DNA of 64,000 bases from DAMBHY01 sp032068765 (GTDB lineage Bacteria > Bacteroidota > Bacteroidia > Bacteroidales > Dysgonomonadaceae): NCBI GenBank assembly GCA_032068765.1, contig DAMBHY010000004.1, positions 1-64,000 of the forward strand. Reading direction: 5' to 3'. Position 1 is the stretch's first letter, and each line of letters begins with the position of its first letter. Positions 59,740 through 64,000 of the stretch are shown piece after piece. The notes under the pieces are model-generated. The model was not told the origin of the DNA, searched no databases, and saw nothing but the letters and a program-made list of their open reading frames with translations. A program made the position numbers and the translations under genes.

Positions 59740-60213
59740 TTATTTATTCCAAGTAATAAAAGGATATTTGGATAAATAGGAATTGTAATAACGATAATCA
59801 CCCGTTACTTCTTCTCCCAGCCAATCGGGTTTTTCGAAATTTTCATCTTCATTCTTCAACTCAATTTCAGCCATTATCAATCCTTCATTGTTGCCAACAA
59901 ACTCATCAACTTCAAAGGTATGATCGCCGCATTTCACCAGATAACGGTTTTTTGAAATAACTTCATCTATTGAAAGTTTAAGAATTTCTTCCGCTTCTGC
60001 GTTTGGAATACTGTATTCCCATTCGCCACGAGAAAATCCACCTTCATTTGTTTTACTTTTTATTGTGATGAAAGCCTCATCTTCTCGCACACGGATACGC
60101 ACGGTATTATTTTCATTTTTGGAAAGGTATCCTTGTTTTATTACATATTTCTTGAAAGCAGAAGATTTGAAATCTCCCTTTACAAGAAATTTTCGTTCTA
60201 TTTCTACACCCAT
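59740..60213 (-). CDS. CYTH domain protein (triphosphate tunnel metalloenzyme)
   Basis: A 157-residue CYTH protein. The signature ExExK is present at the very start (Glu4, Glu6, Lys8 in VEIERKFLV), followed by IRVREDEAFITIKSK and the acidic stretches typical of the tunnel fold (MAEIELKNEDENF). Relatives hydrolyse inorganic triphosphate, thiamine triphosphate or make cAMP; short bacterial forms like this are most often triphosphatases. Activity not determined from sequence. Cytoplasmic. Confidence 0.93.
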   Translation of the reverse strand: MGVEIERKFLVKGDFKSSAFKKYVIKQGYLSKNENNTVRIRVREDEAFITIKSKTNEGGFSRGEWEYSIPNAEAEEILKLSIDEVISKNRYLVKCGDHTFEVDEFVGNNEGLIMAEIELKNEDENFEKPDWLGEEVTGDYRYYNSYLSKYPFITWNK

Positions 60214-60261
60214 AAATTTTCCTTTTTGAGAATAAAGATATAAAAAAGATGCGCAACGGAG

Positions 60262-60297
60262 GACATAAAAAAACTATGCTTTAAAAAAAGCATAGTT
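60262..60297 (-). terminator. comM terminator
   Basis: AACTATGCTT pairs with AAGCATAGTT, and the minus-strand T run follows. It lies about 135 bases past the comM stop. Confidence 0.75.
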
Positions 60298-60429
60298 AAG
60301 GATTGGTTAATATTAATATAAAAAGAATTTGCGTAACTCTACAATAGTTACACAAAAATAAGTAAATGATTAGTATAACAACCTTCTACTAAAAATATAG
60401 ATTATATCTGTGGATAAAATCCCCAGTCG

Positions 60430-61968
60430 CTATCCCGCCCAGGTTTCTCTATCAAGATTGCGGTAATTGATAGCTTCTGCCAAATGAGAAGACAGCACTT
60501 TTTCGGAATTATCCAAATCGGCTATGGTTCGAGATACTTTGAGAATACGATCATACGCCCTAGCCGAAAGATTTAATCTTTCCATAGCCGTTTTCAGCAA
60601 ATTAAGCCCAGCATCGTCAGGTTCGGCATATTTATGCAGAAGTTTGGAAGTCATTTGCGCATTACAATAAACACCATCTACATCTTTAAAACGTTCTTCT
60701 TGAATCTGACGCGCACGAACAACACGTTTTCTTATTTCATCACTATGTTCTGCAGGCGTTCTATCGGAAATTTTATCGAATGGAACAGGAACAATTTCAA
60801 TATGGATATCTATCCTATCTAGAAGTGGACCTGAAATTTTATTCAAATACTTTTGAACTGCTCCAGAAGGACAGACGCATTGTTTTTCAGGATGATTGTA
60901 AAACCCGCAAGGGCATGGATTCATCGCCGAAACCAACATAAAACTTGCGGGATATTCAACAGAAAATTTTGCACGAGAAATGGTAATTTTTCTATCCTCG
61001 AGCGGCTGACGCATTACTTCCAACACGCTACGATTAAATTCGGGGAGTTCATCCAAAAACAAAACCCCATTATGAGCCAAACTTATTTCGCCAGGTTGAG
61101 GATATGCCCCACCTCCAACCATAGCTACATCCGAAATAGTATGATGTGGTGAGCGAAAAGGGCGTCGAGACATCAAAGAGGATGTGCCTTCCAATTTTCC
61201 GGCAACGCTATGAATTTTTGTAGTTTCCAGGGCTTCGTTCATTGTGAATGGTGGTAAAATTGAGGGCATTCTTTTTGCCATCATGGATTTACCTGCCCCG
61301 GGAGGACCAATCATGATAATGTTATGACCTCCAGCGGCAGCTACTTCCAAAGCACGCTTCACACTTTCCTGTCCTTTTACATCTGAAAAATCAAACTCGA
61401 AAGAAGATTGACTATTAATAAATTCCTGATTTAAGTCAACAATTGTTTTTTCTAATTCAATATCATTATTGAAAAAACCAACAACCTCTTTGATATTCTC
61501 TACACCATATACATCCAGACCTTCAACTACTGCTGCTTCTTTGGCATTCTCCTGAGGTAGAATAAATCCTTTGTAACCCAATTCTTTTGCCATGATAGCA
61601 ATTGGCAATGCTCCTTTTATAGGCAGAATATTTCCATCCAATGATAATTCTCCCATCAAAATATAATCGTAGAATTTGTCATTGGATAGTTCTCCCGAAG
61701 CTCCCATAATTCCAATTGCCAAAGGAAGGTCATAAGCCGAACCTTCCTTACGAATATCTGCCGGAGACATGTTGATAACTATTTGTTGACGTGGAAAATT
61801 ATATCCGTTGACCTGAAGAGCTGACACTATTCTTTCGTGGCTTTCCTTTACAGACGCATCGGGAAGTCCAACCAGCATAAATTTTATACCTTTGTTACAA
61901 TTTACTTCAATTGTTATTTCGGTAGCTTTTATACCTTGGACGGCAGCTCCAAAGACTTTTACCAACAT
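60430..61968 (-). CDS. comM: YifB/ComM family Mg-chelatase-like AAA+ ATPase
   Basis: A 512-residue YifB/ComM protein. ComM in Vibrio is a branch-migration helicase that helps integrate incoming DNA during transformation; the family is widespread in non-competent bacteria as well. An N-terminal Lon-like S5 fold domain (about 1-170) precedes the AAA+ module with Walker A GPPGAGKSMMAKRMPSILPP near residue 220, FRSPHHTISDVAMVGGG, Walker B-like GVLFLDELPEF, and a zinc-type CPCGFYNHPEKQCVC. Ends in LAEAINYRNLDRETW. Cytoplasmic. Confidence 0.95.
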   Translation of the reverse strand: MLVKVFGAAVQGIKATEITIEVNCNKGIKFMLVGLPDASVKESHERIVSALQVNGYNFPRQQIVINMSPADIRKEGSAYDLPLAIGIMGASGELSNDKFYDYILMGELSLDGNILPIKGALPIAIMAKELGYKGFILPQENAKEAAVVEGLDVYGVENIKEVVGFFNNDIELEKTIVDLNQEFINSQSSFEFDFSDVKGQESVKRALEVAAAGGHNIIMIGPPGAGKSMMAKRMPSILPPFTMNEALETTKIHSVAGKLEGTSSLMSRRPFRSPHHTISDVAMVGGGAYPQPGEISLAHNGVLFLDELPEFNRSVLEVMRQPLEDRKITISRAKFSVEYPASFMLVSAMNPCPCGFYNHPEKQCVCPSGAVQKYLNKISGPLLDRIDIHIEIVPVPFDKISDRTPAEHSDEIRKRVVRARQIQEERFKDVDGVYCNAQMTSKLLHKYAEPDDAGLNLLKTAMERLNLSARAYDRILKVSRTIADLDNSEKVLSSHLAEAINYRNLDRETWAG

Positions 61969-62009
61969 GGAAATTTAAGTTTATTATGTTTGATTAAAAA
62001 AATACGTGC

Positions 62010-63143
62010 TTATTTGCGTAAAAATTTAGGTAAATCTTCCGGAAGGATGCCTCTTTTCAAAATTTTACCTTCTTTCGATACCAGAATATGATATGGCAAA
62101 TACGGAACTGAGAATGCATCCACAACTTGTGAAGCCCAACCTTTGGCATCAACAACTACAGGCCATGAAAGTGAATCAGCCAGATTTTTCTTGATCGGAT
62201 AATTTTCCGCTTCGATATAAAAAGATAATAATTTAACGGAATCGTTTTTTAAAATATTGTAGTTTAATTTTATTTTTTCCATATCTTGCGCAGACGCCTG
62301 ATCTGAAGAAGAAAGAAATGATAACAACAACGTATTTCCCTGATAGTCAGTAGAACGAACCAACTTGTTATCCAGAGTTTGAGTTTCGAAATAAGGCATA
62401 ATGGCTCCCTCTTCCGACATCTGCTGTTTTTCTACATTTCGCTGTAGGGCCTGTGCAAGCGGGAACTTTAGGGCATCACCTTTCAAGTGAGCCATCAATT
62501 TTTTAAGGCAGGATAAATCAATAGAATTACTGAGAAACTCATTAATAAGCACAACACTTGAAATACTGCTGGGATTTTCCTTCACAAATTCTTCTATGTT
62601 TCGAGTCAATTCATTATCAATTTCGTTAAGCTTCGACAAATATTTATTTGGAAATACAGGAGCTTTTTTTGTTAGTGGGAGAAAATCTTTGATTAATTCA
62701 ATTTTTTGGCTGATTAAGTCATGATTTTCATTTTTGAAATTGGTAACATCATTGTTAATCTTATTTCCTTTTATCTCTATAAAAAATGGCTGTTTAATAT
62801 CTCCACTTATCTTAATTTTATCCGACTTATCTGCGTAAAAGGAAACTCCTCCTGATGCATTTTCAAAATGAATATCAAATCTTGTGAGTGTATCTATTAT
62901 TATATGTTTTTTAAAACTGCCATTTGACAGTTGAACTGTATCCATAAAAATAGTATCACCCTTATAATGAGATAATAGAATATATTTAGAATTTAAATTA
63001 TGAATTTTCCCTTTTATTAACAATTCATTGTTTTTCTGACATGAAAAAAAAGTTGTTATAAAAGAAAATATGATTAGAAAAGCAATTGAAGAAGAATATC
63101 TATCAAAAAATAATTTAATATTTTTTATCGAAAAAAAGAACAT
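62010..63143 (-). CDS. Thioredoxin-fold lipoprotein with DUF4369-like N-domain
   Basis: A 377-residue predicted lipoprotein, starting at ATG 63143 (a GTG at 63152 is three codons upstream). The hydrophobic leader ends with a lipobox-like TFFSC, followed by QKNNEL. Residues about 35-130 resemble DUF4369 (LLIKGKIHNLNSKYILLSHYKGDTIFMDTV). After a helical middle, the last 140 residues have a TlpA/AhpC-like thioredoxin fold, but the redox CxxC is replaced by LSFLSSSDQASAQ, so disulfide exchange by that site is unlikely. The cis-Pro region (PYLPYHILVSKEGKIL) remains. Role unknown; envelope location inferred. Confidence 0.85.
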   Translation of the reverse strand: MFFFSIKNIKLFFDRYSSSIAFLIIFSFITTFFSCQKNNELLIKGKIHNLNSKYILLSHYKGDTIFMDTVQLSNGSFKKHIIIDTLTRFDIHFENASGGVSFYADKSDKIKISGDIKQPFFIEIKGNKINNDVTNFKNENHDLISQKIELIKDFLPLTKKAPVFPNKYLSKLNEIDNELTRNIEEFVKENPSSISSVVLINEFLSNSIDLSCLKKLMAHLKGDALKFPLAQALQRNVEKQQMSEEGAIMPYFETQTLDNKLVRSTDYQGNTLLLSFLSSSDQASAQDMEKIKLNYNILKNDSVKLLSFYIEAENYPIKKNLADSLSWPVVVDAKGWASQVVDAFSVPYLPYHILVSKEGKILKRGILPEDLPKFLRK

Positions 63144-63162
63144 AACTATCACAATTAAACAA

Positions 63163-63170
63163 CAAAGATA
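63163..63170 (-). promoter_or_regulatory. Putative promoter -7 box of thioredoxin-fold lipoprotein
   Basis: TATCTTTG on the minus strand ends 19 bases before ATG 63143. Confidence 0.55.
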
Positions 63171-63254
63171 AACTGTATATTTAAAATATACAAAAATTAA
63201 TAGTATTTTTTAATACATGTTATAATTCGACATTCTAATATGAAAATTATTTGA

Positions 63255-63262
63255 TAGCTTTG
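63255..63262 (+). promoter_or_regulatory. Putative glycosyltransferase promoter -7 box
   Basis: TAGCTTTG matches TAnnTTTG and ends 18 bases before the start at 63281. Confidence 0.5.
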
Positions 63263-63280
63263 CAGTCAAATTAATTTCAC

Positions 63281-64000
63281 ATGAAATATTCTGTTATAAT
63301 TCCATTATATAATAGACCAGATGAAATAAACGAATTGTTGATGAGTCTGACTAAACAAACTTTCTCTGATTTTGAAGTAATTATAGTTGAAGACGGCTCA
63401 GTAAAAAAAAGCGAAGAGATTGTAAATAATTATAGTGATAATCTATTTATAAAGTATCTCTACAAAGAAAATTCAGGTCCGGGACTTTCACGAAACGAAG
63501 GAGCAAAATTAGCATCTGGAGAATATTTAATATTTTTCGATTCTGACTGCATTATTCCTGAGAATTATTTCAAGAATGTAAATACATTCTTAAACACAAA
63601 ATATACAGATGCTTTTGGAGGTCCGGACAAAGCACTCCCGACATTTACTGATATTCAAAAAGCAATAAATTACTCCATGACCTCATTTTTCACAACGGGA
63701 GGAATTCGTGGAGGCAAAAAGTCTATGGATAAATTTCATCCGAGAAGTTTCAACTTAGGAGTTTCCAAGGCTGCTTTCGAAGCTGTTAGCGGTTACGGTT
63801 CGATGCGTTTTGGAGAAGATATTGATTTTAGTTTGCGCTTAATAGAACAGGGGTTTTCAACACAATTAATTCCCGAAGCATACGTTTATCACAAACGTAG
63901 AACCGATTTTAAGAAATTCTTCAAACAAGTTTATAATTCCGGGATAGCAAGAATAAATCTAAATTTGGCGCATCCAGGTTCAATGAAATTTGTTCATTTG
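63281..64000 (+). CDS. Family 2 glycosyltransferase (partial, runs off window)
   Basis: The first 240 residues of a GT2 (GT-A fold) enzyme; the 3' end is outside the window. Nucleotide-sugar motifs: YSVIIPLYNRPDEINELL at the N-terminus, VIIVEDGS, NSGPGLSRNEGAKLASGEYLIFFDSDC with the DxD-like DSD, and GEDIDFSLRLIEQG with the catalytic-base ED. No membrane segment is seen in the visible part. It may serve cell-surface glycan synthesis, but acceptor and sugar are unknown. No other glycan genes are in view. Confidence 0.92.
   Translation, partial: MKYSVIIPLYNRPDEINELLMSLTKQTFSDFEVIIVEDGSVKKSEEIVNNYSDNLFIKYLYKENSGPGLSRNEGAKLASGEYLIFFDSDCIIPENYFKNVNTFLNTKYTDAFGGPDKALPTFTDIQKAINYSMTSFFTTGGIRGGKKSMDKFHPRSFNLGVSKAAFEAVSGYGSMRFGEDIDFSLRLIEQGFSTQLIPEAYVYHKRRTDFKKFFKQVYNSGIARINLNLAHPGSMKFVHL

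Overview
This is a low-GC window of Bacteroidota chromosome, most likely order Bacteroidales. The support is the set of Bacteroidales-type families (DUF6242, DUF5020, DUF4294, NigD-like and HMA/TonB-receptor genes), many lipoproteins and TonB-linked genes, the short-LID adenylate kinase, and the repeated Bacteroidota promoter box TAnnTTTG upstream of more than twenty genes. Almost everything is housekeeping. No phage, insertion sequence, CRISPR array or secretion island was found. A run of exactly 100 N at 45967-46066 marks a scaffold gap, so this is a draft or metagenome-type assembly.

Layout. Positions 1-304 hold a decaying 42-bp tandem repeat, followed by a frameshifted gene remnant (305-572). 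705-2465 (-): ribF and an aldo/keto reductase. 2962-6237 (+): rsfS, ftsH and an Fe/Mn superoxide dismutase that appears to be exported. 6314-8864 (-): the operon adk-obgE-pgeF. 9049-11241 (+): a small helical protein, efp and a TraB/GumN protein. 11489-13081 (-): pckA. 13331-14850 (+): a small conserved protein and a DUF2007-USP-USP fusion. 14925-22093 (-): ribD, a DUF6242 lipoprotein, uppS, bamA and two skp/ompH genes, which form an envelope-biogenesis block. 22095-25258 (+): prmC-recX-comF, then pyrE and an SRPBCC protein; prmC and ribD start codons are one base apart.

25355-30755 (-): a NigD-like lipoprotein, a YgiQ radical-SAM protein, a SulP transporter and a DUF4294 protein. 30962-32761 (+): an acyl-CoA ligase. 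32833-35500 (-): mscL and the amino-acid catabolic pair ctlX-rocD. 35685-38219 (+): tsaE and a large TPR protein. 38418-41574 (-): a putative metal-handling group of a secreted HMA protein, a TonB-dependent receptor and a secreted Cys/His-rich protein. 41699-44116 (-): a GH95 fucosidase. 44492-45811 (+): a KamA-like radical-SAM enzyme with an altered PLP-site motif.

45838-46275 is a second tandem array (43-bp units) broken by the assembly gap. It is followed by tRNA-Ser(GCU) (-) and mltG (+). 47759-49879 (-): an NCS2 purine permease and a Tsx-like outer-membrane protein (DUF5020), probably a purine/nucleoside uptake pair. 50048-55680 (+): cysS, yaaA, then aroA, a small membrane-anchored protein, a znuB-type permease and rdgB. 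55702-58517 (-): a sigma factor-like protein with a C-terminal extension, and dnaG. 58632-59654 (+): ilvE. 59740-63143 (-): a CYTH protein, comM and a thioredoxin-fold lipoprotein. From 63281 (+) a family-2 glycosyltransferase runs off the end.

The points most worth a second look are the two intergenic repeat arrays with internal inverted repeats, the HMA/TonB receptor/His-rich group, the KamA-like enzyme, the exported superoxide dismutase, the sigma factor with an extra C-terminal domain, the ribD/prmC junction and the Gly/Tyr-rich insertion in BamA. I did not see a clear, multi-gene novel defence or biosynthetic system.
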